A program made the position numbers and the translations under genes. From Mycolicibacterium chlorophenolicum (GTDB lineage Bacteria; Actinomycetota; Actinomycetes; Mycobacteriales; Mycobacteriaceae): a stretch of 64,000 nt of DNA. This document shows positions 33,599 to 41,702 of this stretch, piece by piece (the stretch's first letter is position 1; every line of letters begins with the position of its first letter). Under the pieces are notes generated by a model. That model saw only the letters and a list, made by a program, of their open reading frames with translations. It had not been told where the DNA came from and searched no databases. The DNA lies in contig NZ_JYNL01000019.1 of the NCBI RefSeq assembly GCF_001044235.1, forward strand, positions 1,658 through 65,657, in the 5' to 3' direction.

Positions 33599-34332
33599 TC
33601 AAGCCCTGAGCGCGTCAGCCAGGCCTGCAGGCGAGTCGCCGCGACGGCGTGAATCGGCGGCTGCGACGACCGAATCAAACAGGCCCTGTTGATGGCCGGC
33701 GGTGTCGGCGTCGTCCTCGGGGTGCCACTGCACGGCCAACACCGGTGCGTACCGGTGCTCGACGACCTCAATGCATCCGTCGTCCGCGCGACCGACAACC
33801 CGCAGATCGGTGCCGAGTCGGTCGAGGGCCTGATGGTGATACGACGACACCGCGAAGTCCTCTCCGCCCATCGCCAATGCCGTGGCACAGCCGGATTCTA
33901 GAGTGACGCGGTGCATGCCTCGGCGGTGCGCCACAGTGGTTTCAGTCAGGTGCTGGTGCAGGGTGCCGCCTTGTGCGACGTTGAGCACTTGCATTCCGCG
34001 GCAGATCGCCAGGAACGGCAGGCCCGCGCCCAGCAGCGCCTGGACGAAGGCGATGTCGTAGGCGTCCTGAACGGGGTCGGTGTCCTCGGTGCGGTCGTCG
34101 CGAGGTTGGCCGTAGGTCGCCGGATCTCAGGTCGGCCCCGCCGGGCACCACGGCGCCGTGGGGCGTAACGCAGACGCTCGGCTACCTCCCCGCCGGGTGG
34201 CAGCAGGAACGGGTCCCCGCCGGCCCGGTAGATCGCTTCGCAGATCTTGTCGGCGGCGACCACGCCGGAGAAGCGCAGCGCACTGATCTTCGATGCCCGA
34301 ATCGCGGGGACGGCGATGAACGGCCGGGTCAC
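33599..34332 (-). pseudogene. PuuD-like gamma-glutamyl hydrolase, frameshifted (second copy)
   Basis: Starts at GTG 34332 overlapping the binding-protein stop (GTGA) with VTRPFIAVPAIRASKISALR and stays in frame to about 34165 (AERLRYAP). VVPGGADLRSGD then appears in a second frame and DAYDIAFVQALLGAGLPFLA followed by ICRGMQVLN in a third, which is open to the end with HPEDDADTA. At least two frameshifts. Closely parallels the intact gene at 22029-22742 in both sequence and position relative to the binding protein, so the two clusters derive from one ancestral arrangement. Confidence 0.82.
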
Positions 34333-35048
34333 TGGGTTGTGTCCGCGGAGTCGGCGTGCAGGGGGAACGTTAGGTTGGGCATCCACTGGGTCCAGGCCCG
34401 TTCCAGGGACCCGTCGGCGACCGAGGCGCGCATCGCGGCATTGATCTCCTCGCGCAGACCGTGGTTGCCCTTGGCTACCGCGACGCCCCACCGGTTGCGG
34501 GTGGCGATGGTGAACGCGATCTTCAGGTCGGGTTCATCGCCCACCGGGACGAGGGCGACGTCGTCGTCTACTAATCCGTCGATCGTGCCGGCGCGCAGTG
34601 CGGCGATCATGTCCCCGAACACGTCGTCGGTGCCCTCGAAAGCCACCGGCACCACGCCGGGGAACGTCTCGGCCAGCGCCATGTTGGTACTGCCGGCGAT
34701 TGCGCCGACCCGCCGCCCGGCCAGGTCGGCCGCGGTGGTGATCTCGGTGTCTGCACGCACCAGCAGGGATTCGTCGAATACGGCGTAGGGGTCGGTGAAG
34801 TCAACCAGTGCGGCGCGCTCATCGGTGATGCCCTGACCACACCAGATGGCGTCCCCGCGGCCGTCGTTGACGGCCGGGATCATGTCACCCCAGCTGGTGA
34901 CGACCCATTCGACGGGTCGTCCGAGTTTGGCTGCGATGGTTTCGGCGGCCGAGGGCTCGTATCCGCGGCGGGTGCCGTCGGGGTCGGCTTTGTCGAAGAG
35001 CGGAGGCGCCGAGAGGTCGACGCAGATCAGGCGCAGGGGCTGGGTCAC
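34329..35048 (-). CDS. Solute-binding-protein family 3 fold, no signal peptide (second copy)
   Basis: A 239-residue paralogue of the protein at 22739-23452. Shared blocks include APPLF, RGYEPSAAETIA, VEWVVTSWGDMIPAV, CGQGIT, GSTNMALAE and NRWGVAVAKG. Start GTG 35048 follows GGAGTTCCT. As in the first copy there is no signal peptide and no transporter partner. Its frame is intact although both neighbours, the ligase upstream and the hydrolase downstream, are broken; it may still be made, or be the last of the three to decay. The coupling to the next gene (GTGA) is retained. Confidence 0.85.
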   Translation of the reverse strand: MTQPLRLICVDLSAPPLFDKADPDGTRRGYEPSAAETIAAKLGRPVEWVVTSWGDMIPAVNDGRGDAIWCGQGITDERAALVDFTDPYAVFDESLLVRADTEITTAADLAGRRVGAIAGSTNMALAETFPGVVPVAFEGTDDVFGDMIAALRAGTIDGLVDDDVALVPVGDEPDLKIAFTIATRNRWGVAVAKGNHGLREEINAAMRASVADGSLERAWTQWMPNLTFPLHADSADTTQ

Positions 35049-35059
35049 AGGAACTCCAA

Positions 35060-35495
35060 TTACATTTCGCGGTCGAAGTGAGTCACGGCGCCGCAGGCGC
35101 GGACCCACTCATCGGACTTAACTTCGGTGTACTGGTGGGCCAGGTCGGGGGCCAGGGCCCCACGGATGACCTGGTTGTTGAACGCCGCAGCGGCATCGCC
35201 GAGGGTCAGCGGCAGATTGGCATGCACGGTGTGCCCGTCGTACTGCTGCCGACCTGAGGCTGGCCAGGGTCGGTGGCCTTCTCGATGCCATGCTTCATCG
35301 TGGTCAGCAGCGCGGTGTGCGACAGGTATGAATTGACGCTGGCGTCTATCCACGCCACCACCGCGCCCGGTACGCGCCCTCAACGAGAAGCATTCGTTCC
35401 TGCAGCGGTTGAACAGTTGACTGGATCCGGCTCAGCGCAGCAGCGATCCCCGGATCGTTGTCCAGACGCTCAGCGGTCGCGACGTCAGAGCGCAT
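35060..35495 (-). pseudogene. Glutamine synthetase-like ligase, internal deletion (second copy)
   Basis: The N-terminus (MRSDVATAERLDNDPGIAAA, start ATG 35495) resembles the start of the intact ligase. After about 35390 the frame jumps to the C-terminal part: WIDASVNSYLSHTAL, then, after another shift, HANLPLTLGDAAAAFNNQVI and ending THFDREM at 35060. Some 300 residues holding the active site are missing. It stands directly before the intact binding-fold gene, in the same order as at 23.4-24.8 kb. Confidence 0.75.
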
Positions 35496-35658
35496 GTCAG
35501 GTGTCCCTCCATTCGACGCCCCCAGTGTCAGGGACCACACTCCGCGCCGACATCGCCGACATGGACAAATCCACAGCAAGAAATGTCCGTCTCGGCGATA
35601 ACCGTCGGTGCGTGGTGCTTCCTAGGATGGGGCCGACGCCAACGGAAGGAGCGAGCTG

Positions 35659-36260
35659 ATGACGATGCTCGACACGGTGCTCGACGGCCCAAGCCTGCGT
35701 CAGGAACGTCGGCTCATCACCGAGGTAGCCGGTCCCCGCTTACGGGAGCTGGCCGCCCCCCGGGCCGACGCGCTGCCGGCGGGCTGGTCCGGCGGCGCGC
35801 CGGTCTACACCGTCGCCGCCGGTGGCGGGATCCCCGTCGACGTTGACGGCAACTCCTTTATCGACCTGGGCAGCGGCATCGCGGTCACCACCGTCGGTAA
35901 CGCTGCACCCCCAATCGTGGCCCGCGCGGCCGACCAGCTCGCTCGCCACACCAACACCTGCTTCCTGGCCACTCAGTGCGAGCCATATATCGAAGTCGCC
36001 GAGATCCTCAACCGGCTCATTCCGGCACCCACGACAAACGCACCGTGCTGTTCAACACCGGCAGTGAAGCCGTCGAGTACGCCCGAGCGGCCACCAAGCG
36101 TCCCGCCGTGGTCGTCGTCGATCACGCGTTCCACGGCCGATCGCTGCTGAAGATGACTATCAACGCCAAGAATCAGCCCTACGAGCACAGCTTCGGTGCC
36201 TTCGCCCCCGAGGTGTACCGGGCACCGATGGCTTACCCCTACTGCTGGCCCTCGGTATCC
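35659..36260 (+). pseudogene. 4-aminobutyrate aminotransferase-like gene (gabT type), truncated
   Basis: Opens at ATG 35659 behind AAGGAGCG with a normal GabT N-terminus (FIDLGSGIAVTTVGNAAPPI). A frameshift near 36030 moves the text to the next frame (HDKRTVLFNTGSEAVEYARA, then AFAPEVYRAPMAYPYCWPS), and the gene is cut off near 36260 before the PLP lysine. The junction leads into glutaryl-CoA dehydrogenase sequence. If whole it would transaminate 4-aminobutyrate or 5-aminovalerate. Confidence 0.8.
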
Positions 36261-36309
36261 GACAACTGCGCCGTCGTAGCCTTCGCGCAGTTCTGCCGGC
36301 TCGTCCAAG

Positions 36310-36626
36310 ATGTGGATTACCAACGGCAACCTCGCCGATGCGGCCACCGTGCGGGCCCAAACCGAGGACGGTATCCGCGCCGGGGACGCATTAAGAACAC
36401 CGAGGGTGTGCGCCCCGAACAAGTGTCCCTGGGCAAGCTCAACAACGTCCGCGAATCGCTGGCCATCGCGAGGGAATGTTGCACCCTGCTCGGCGGCAGC
36501 GGCATCACCTCGGGGTACTCGACGCTGCGCCACGCCAAAAACCTCGAAGCGGTGCTGACCTACGAAGGCAACTCCGAGATGCACATGCTGGCGATCGGCA
36601 AGGCGCTCACCGGGCAGTCCGCGTTC
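36310..36626 (+). pseudogene. Glutaryl-CoA dehydrogenase (gcdH type), deleted remnant
   Basis: MWITNGNLADAATVRAQTED is the central loop of an acyl-CoA dehydrogenase of the glutaryl type; after about 36385 the frame changes to EGVRPEQVSLGKLNNVRE and continues to ECCTLLGGSGIT, LTYEGNSEMHM and IGKALTGQSAF, the normal C-terminus. The first half and a stretch of about 100 central residues are absent. Fused by deletion to the gabT remnant on its left. With gabT and the CoA-transferase remnant it points to a former glutarate pathway. Confidence 0.78.
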
Positions 36627-36664
36627 CCGTTAACCGCCACCAGCGCAACCCGATCGGAGCATCG

Positions 36665-38137
36665 ATGACCACCTCTTCTCCCGCCTCCCTGCAGCACCTC
36701 ATCGCCGGACGATGGGTGGCCGGCACCGGCGAGGACGTCAGCAGCGTCGACCCTTCGCAGCCCGACATCATTGTCGCCGAAGGCGCCGCGGCGGGCAGCG
36801 CCGACGTCGACGCGGCGGTCGCCGCGGCCGCCGAGGCTGCACGCGCCTGGGCAGCCACCCCGATCGCCGCCCGGGGCGCGGTACTGCTGGCCGCCGCGGA
36901 GGTCGTCGACCGCCACGCCGAGGACTGGGGCCGCGACCTGTCGGTCGAGGAAGGCAAGACCCTCGCCGAAGGTGTCGGCGAGGTGCGCCGGGCCGCGCAG
37001 ATCCTGCGCTACTACGGCAACGAAGGCGACCGACAGGCCGGCGAGATCTACGCCTCCCCCCGCGCCGGGGAGCAGATCCTGGTCACCCGCAAGCCAGTCG
37101 GCGTCGTCGGAGTCATCACCCCGTTCAACTTCCCGATCGCGATTCCGGCCTGGAAGATCGCCCCGGCGCTGATCTACGGCAATCCCGTGGTGTGGAAGCC
37201 CGCCAGCACGGTCCCGCTATTGGCGACCCACCTGGCGCGGGCCCTGCACACCGCCGGACTGCCTGCAGGGGTGCTCAACCTATTGATCGGCGGCTCCGAC
37301 GTCGGCGACGGCATCGTTAACCACCCCAACATCGACGCCATCACCTTCACCGGGTCCACCGGCATCGGGCGGCGCATCGCCAGCATCGCGGCCGCACGCG
37401 GCGTACCGGTGCAAGCAGAGATGGGCGGCAAGAACGCCGCCGTCGTCCTCCACGACGCCGACTTCGATCTCGCCCTGGACCAAGTGATGCTCGGCGCGTT
37501 CCGCTCCACCGGTCAGAAATGCACCGCGACATCGCGATTAATCGTCACCGACGGCATCGCCGACCGCTTCCTCGACGCCCTGGCTGAGCGCACCCGCGCA
37601 CTTGTCGTGGGCAACCCGGTCCAAGCGGCCACCCACATGGGACCGGTCGTCAGCGACTCGGCGCGCAAGACCATCACCACGGGCATCGACACCGCCCGCA
37701 CCCAAGGGGCCACGATCCTGGCCGGCGGAGCGCCCTACACCGATGATGCCCGCGCCCGCGGCTACTTCATCGCCCCCACCGTGGCCGAACTCGGCGACCA
37801 ACCTGCCGACGTCTGGACCGACGAATTGTTCGGTCCCGTCCTGGCCGTGCGCCGAGCCACCGACGCCGAGGAAGCGTTCGCCCTCGCCAACGACAGCGAG
37901 TTCGGGCTGTCGGCGGCCGTGTTCACCCAAGACCTCACCCGGGCTCTGCGCGCCATGGAGCACATCGACGTCGGCGTGCTGCACGTCAACTCCGAATCGG
38001 CCGGCGCCGACCCGCACGTACCGTTCGGCGGCGCTAAGAAGAGCGGACTTGGGCCCAAGGAACAAGGCACCGCGGCACGGGAGTTCTTCACCCACACCAC
38101 CACTGTGTACCTGCGCAGCGGAGCACCCCGCGCATGA
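36665..38137 (+). CDS. NAD(P)-dependent aldehyde dehydrogenase
   Basis: A 490-residue aldehyde dehydrogenase. Signature parts: LVTRKPVGVVGVITPFNFPI, FTGSTGIGRRIA, catalytic Glu in VQAEMGGKNAAV, catalytic Cys in FRSTGQKCTATSR, and the C-terminal HVPFGGAKKSGLGPKEQG. It resembles the ketoglutarate-semialdehyde/2,5-dioxovalerate branch by size and the GQKCTA motif; glutarate semialdehyde is a plausible substrate from context. The frame is intact although genes on both sides are broken. Its stop overlaps the ATG of the CoA-transferase remnant, showing they were an operon. Start ATG 36665 follows the gcdH remnant. Confidence 0.9.
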   Translation: MTTSSPASLQHLIAGRWVAGTGEDVSSVDPSQPDIIVAEGAAAGSADVDAAVAAAAEAARAWAATPIAARGAVLLAAAEVVDRHAEDWGRDLSVEEGKTLAEGVGEVRRAAQILRYYGNEGDRQAGEIYASPRAGEQILVTRKPVGVVGVITPFNFPIAIPAWKIAPALIYGNPVVWKPASTVPLLATHLARALHTAGLPAGVLNLLIGGSDVGDGIVNHPNIDAITFTGSTGIGRRIASIAAARGVPVQAEMGGKNAAVVLHDADFDLALDQVMLGAFRSTGQKCTATSRLIVTDGIADRFLDALAERTRALVVGNPVQAATHMGPVVSDSARKTITTGIDTARTQGATILAGGAPYTDDARARGYFIAPTVAELGDQPADVWTDELFGPVLAVRRATDAEEAFALANDSEFGLSAAVFTQDLTRALRAMEHIDVGVLHVNSESAGADPHVPFGGAKKSGLGPKEQGTAAREFFTHTTTVYLRSGAPRA

Positions 38138-38415
38138 CCTTCGCTGCCCTCGACGGGCCACCGTCGTCGACTTCAGCCGCGTGCTCGCCGGCCCCTCCGC
38201 CACCGGGTGGCGTTCCGACCTCGGTAGGGTCGCCCGCCGGTCCCATCAACGACATGGCCGAGGCGTTCACCTTCTCCGAGAAGCTGGGTCTGAACGCCAC
38301 CGTTGCAGTCCCCGGCAGCCGCACACCACAGGTCGCCAATCCCGTGTCCCTGCCAGTCACACCGCCGCAGTACCGTTGCGCACCACCCCGCCTCAGACAG
38401 GACACCCTCCCATGA
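38134..38415 (+). pseudogene. CaiB/BaiF CoA-transferase, internal deletion
   Basis: ATG 38134 overlaps the dehydrogenase stop. The start reads MTFAALDG and, after a frameshift, VVDFSRVLAGPSATGWRSDL, a family III CoA-transferase N-terminus. Then about 250 residues are missing and the text resumes INDMAEAFTFSEKLGLNATV and SRTPQVANPVSL, the normal C-terminus, ending at 38415. A glutarate/succinyl-CoA transferase would fit the neighbouring gcdH remnant. The intact paralogue at 57207-58385 shares the C-terminal phrase EAFALAEKLGL. Confidence 0.78.
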
Positions 38416-39224
38416 GCGCACTAGCCCCGATCACGGTGGCCGAAATCATGCCCACCAACCCCATCGACGACCCCGAGGCGCCCCTCATCGGCGTCATAGC
38501 ACCGCTGCACTACCCCGACATCGGGGAGGAAATCCGCGCGCTGATCGTCCGCTTCACCCACTCGGTCCTAAGCACTCTGACCGAACTCGGCGCACGTTTC
38601 CGCGTCATCGAACCTACGAGTGAGGCGCCGCTGCCACTCGACGCCGCCATCGATGGGGTTCTACTGCTTGGCGGCGGGGATATGGATCCCGCGCTCTACG
38701 GACACCACGACGACGTTCCGAACCTGTCGGGGGTCGACCGGCGCTGCGACGAGCGCACCATCGAAGCCATTCGCTGGGGACTGGACCACCGCCGACCTGT
38801 GTTCGGGATATGCCGAGGAGCCCAAGCCATCAACGTCGCTCACGGCGGCACCCTCATCCCCGACCTGGGCCCCAACAGCCCCCACAGAGGTCACGGCGAC
38901 AGCCCGACCTTCATCGACGACCCCGTCATCGTCGAAGCAGGCACGCGCCTCGCCCAAATCCTCGGACGCACCGAGGTCACCGTGCGAAACGGCCACCACC
39001 AGGCCGTCGGTGACGTCGCACCCACCCTGCGAGTAGCCGCTCGAGGTCTCGACGGAGTGATCGAAGCCGTCGAACACCGAGACCCCAACATCTGGCTGGT
39101 CGGCGTCCAGTGGCACCCCGAAGACACGGACGGATCCGCCGCAGACCGCAAGGCGTTGTTCAGCGCCTTCCTCGCCCGCGTCGACGCCGACCGGCGGATC
39201 GCCGTCAAGCCCAACCGGCGTTGA
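38412..39224 (+). CDS. Gamma-glutamyl-gamma-aminobutyrate hydrolase family (PuuD-like, divergent)
   Basis: A 270-residue peptidase C26 protein. Nucleophile Cys134 is in VFGICRGAQAINV; the His-Glu pair is in GVQWHPEDTDG; LLLGGGDMDPALYG is the oxyanion region. It is longer at the N-terminus (about 20 residues) and clearly different from the two other copies, so it is a separate lineage. The frame is open for hundreds of codons upstream, but ATG 38412 sits at the end of the CoA-transferase remnant and gives a sensible start (MSALAPITVAEIMPTN). Probably hydrolyses a gamma-glutamyl amine or amino acid derivative from the former glutarate-type route. Confidence 0.88.
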   Translation: MSALAPITVAEIMPTNPIDDPEAPLIGVIAPLHYPDIGEEIRALIVRFTHSVLSTLTELGARFRVIEPTSEAPLPLDAAIDGVLLLGGGDMDPALYGHHDDVPNLSGVDRRCDERTIEAIRWGLDHRRPVFGICRGAQAINVAHGGTLIPDLGPNSPHRGHGDSPTFIDDPVIVEAGTRLAQILGRTEVTVRNGHHQAVGDVAPTLRVAARGLDGVIEAVEHRDPNIWLVGVQWHPEDTDGSAADRKALFSAFLARVDADRRIAVKPNRR

Positions 39225-39472
39225 AAAAAGCTATCGCGAGTACCTCGGCCATAACCCTGGAAACCATGGTCTCCGATCCGCGACGATCCGCCCTCGCGAA
39301 CCAATGGCGGCGAGCCAGCCGCCCATGAGCATGACCGTGCGTCGGCTGGCACAAGATCCCACCCTCGGACTGACGTTGGTCGGCGGCCGCAAGAAAGGAG
39401 ACCGACCATCGCCTGGGCCCACGCCATCGACTCCGAGATTGGGTTCCCCTGCATCAGTCGGGCTACATTTAA

Positions 39473-40095
39473 GCTGCGTCCAGTTAGATGGCAGCGATGC
39501 TCTCGTACTCGCCAGCAACGCGGCTGAGCTGTGCCGCCGTTTGAAGTTGTAGAAGTCCTGGCACGAGGGGACGACGACAGCGCGGGATTTGGCGCGGGTG
39601 CGGAAACGATGCGGGACAGCACCTCATGCTTGAGCGTCGAGAAGAAGGCTTCCGAGGCGGCGTTATCGGAACAAGACCCGATCCGCTCCATCGACTGCAC
39701 AATTCCCAGCCGGCGGCATATTTCGTGAAGTTCTTGGCCGTGTAGGTCAAATTACGGTCGGTGTGGAAGATCACCCCGTCGATCACAGTGCGTCCGGCTT
39801 GCACCGCGGCAGCCATCTTGATTACGTCGCCGGCCAGTTCGGCACCCGGATGCTCCGCCGTCGGGCTGGTCAGCAACTTGCGGGAGAACAGATCCAGGAT
39901 AGTAGCCAGGTAGAGCTTGCCCTCGTCGGTCGGGATCTCGGTCATGTCGCCACATCAATCCTGGTTCGCCGCCGGTGCGGTGAAGTCGCGGCGCAGGTTG
40001 ACGCGATCGCCGACCTACACGGTGGCCGGGTTGCCGTCATCCCGCTGGTTGTGACAGCAACCGGCGTTCTCGTCGCAAAGACTTGTGCGGTCTGA
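39473..40095 (-). mobile_element. IS3-family insertion sequence remnant (orfB, frameshifted)
   Basis: Frames on the minus strand give a broken IS3-type orfB integrase: DMTEIPTDEGKLYLATILDL, then LFSRKLLTSPTAEHPGAELA, VIDGVIFHTDR (second catalytic Asp) and, in a second frame, GSCSDNAASEAFFSTLKHEV with the catalytic Glu, then QDFYNFKRR-like text and the end AGEYESIAAI. Upstream text RRRLTRSPTYTV lies in a third frame near 40090. The end GCTGCGTCCAGTTAGA (39473-39488) contains the stop and is similar to a sequence at 20093. No intact orfA or left repeat is seen. Inactive. Confidence 0.8.
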
Positions 40096-40443
40096 ATGTG
40101 GTTCTTCGGCTCGCCTTCCGCAGCATAAATCTCGCCTCTCAGTTGGGGATTGAGCCCGAGGACCGTACGGGGCTGCTATTCGCTATGCATGCACCCCAAA
40201 CAGGTCGGAAGCGTCATGAGTGCCGCGGGCGCCGTCGACAATGGCGGCCAGCTGGGCGCGAAAGATACTGGCGGCAGGGATTTAGCTGCGGTCGCCCTCA
40301 ATGGACGATGTGACAAGCCGGTGATTTACAGAGCCAGAAAACTCGTCGCGGAAGCGGATGTTGCGTCGAACCGCTGAGGGCGGTCCGCGCATGGTTATCC
40401 TCATGATGTGACAATGGTTGATCGCTAGGCAGGTGCGGATTCC
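40096..40443. other. Intergenic region before the XRE-cupin gene
   Basis: About 350 bases with small frames lacking motifs. It presumably contains the promoter of the regulator at 40444; I see no convincing -10/-35 pair or palindrome. Confidence 0.45.
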
Positions 40444-41079
40444 GTGGCTGACGAAAGCCCGCTCGGATCAGACGCGAGGTCCGGCATGGGTGTCGCAGGT
40501 CCGCGACTGCGTGAGGCCCGCCTCCGTCGGGGACTGTCGCTCTCTGATGTTGCGCAAGCCGCCGGCGTGACGAAAGGTTTCCTGAGTCTGGCGGAACGGG
40601 CCAAGACACAAATTTCGGTTCCGACCTTGCTGCGCATCTGCGACGCGCTAGATATCAAACTTGGGTCGCTGTTCGACTACCCCTCGGAGACTGTTGTCGG
40701 CGTCGGCGCTGTGCTCAACATGGGAGGTGTCGGCCTGACCGAATACTTGTTGACACCCGCCGAGCAAGAGGACCTACAGGCGATCAGGTCGGTGGTACAG
40801 CCTGGCGGCGGTTCAGGTGGCGCTTACCGGACGGAGGCCGACACCATTTTCGTGCTGGTCGTGCGAGGAGCGATCGAATTGTCTGTCGATGGCGCGGTCC
40901 GACAGTTGCGTGCCGGTGACACAACAACGTTCGCCGCGCAGTCCATGCACGAGTGGCAGAACTCCGCTGAGGGTGTTGCCGAGGTGGTGTGGGTGGTGAC
41001 GCCGCCGATCCCCCGGGACGGTTTGGAAGGGCACCGAATACAGGCATCGACCGGGAGAGGAAAAGGGCGCCGACGGTGA
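40444..41079 (+). CDS. XRE-family regulator with C-terminal cupin (PuuR-like)
   Basis: A 211-residue regulator. Residues 20-75 are an HTH_XRE domain (LREARLRRGLSLSDVAQAAG, VTKGFLSLAERAKT) and residues 110-190 a single cupin domain (AYRTEADTIFVLVVRGAIEL, LRAGDTTTFAAQSMHEWQN). This architecture is that of PuuR, the repressor of putrescine use through gamma-glutamyl intermediates, which suits the puuA/puuD-like genes in this window. GTG 40444 is the start. It lies between IS remnants but is itself intact. Confidence 0.85.
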   Translation: MADESPLGSDARSGMGVAGPRLREARLRRGLSLSDVAQAAGVTKGFLSLAERAKTQISVPTLLRICDALDIKLGSLFDYPSETVVGVGAVLNMGGVGLTEYLLTPAEQEDLQAIRSVVQPGGGSGGAYRTEADTIFVLVVRGAIELSVDGAVRQLRAGDTTTFAAQSMHEWQNSAEGVAEVVWVVTPPIPRDGLEGHRIQASTGRGKGRRR

Positions 41080-41081
41080 CG

Positions 41082-41687
41082 TTAGACGTGTCGACCAGTC
41101 CACGCGCAAATCAGCGTGGAATCACTTAGGTGAATATGTGTGACCGTCGTTCCCGTCGCCGGCGCCACCGGCGGCAGACCGGCCATCGTCGCTCGATCGG
41201 CTGCCAGCGCATCGGCGGGGATCAGGCCGGTGGTGGCGTTAATGCGGCGGTTGGCTATCGCGGCCAGCCACGCCGACAGCTGGGCGTTAATATCCGCCGT
41301 TGAAGCGAAGGCCCGACCCGGCAGGAACGAGGTCTCCAGATAGCCGTTGACGCGTTCCACCAGTCCCTAGTTTCGGGGACAAGGGGTCGGTCTGGATGAT
41401 ACGGGCAGCCAGCACCCCGCAGAATCCGACCATCCCTTCGGTCAGCTGACCGATACCAGACTCGTTGTCCCACATGATTGTTCGGGGCACCGCGCCGATA
41501 CCCTGGAGCAGCTGCCACATCCCGGCCAGCAGATCTCCGGTCACCCGTAACGGGCTCATCATCGCGACGATGAACCGCGTATACGCGGCAACCATCACTA
41601 AAAAACACTGTATACGAGCGCAGCGCTCCGGCGTGATCTGGCTCGAGCTGTCCCGGGAACCACAGGTCGCACTGGGTCAAGTCCAGG
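41082..41687 (-). pseudogene. IS21-family istA transposase, C-terminal part
   Basis: Several frames carry an IstA-like core: QCDLWFPGQLEPD at the right end, then TRFIVAMMSPLRVTGDLLAG and WDNESGIG in a second frame, and VERVNGYLETSFLPGRAFAS with ADINAQLSAWLAAIANRR in a third, ending at 41082. The order matches the C-terminal half of an IS21 istA; the N-terminal half is at 44374-44754 on the same strand, so the gene was split by the two insertion sequences in between and has also gained frameshifts. Confidence 0.82.
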
Positions 41688-41702
41688 GATGTGGTGTACG
41701 GC

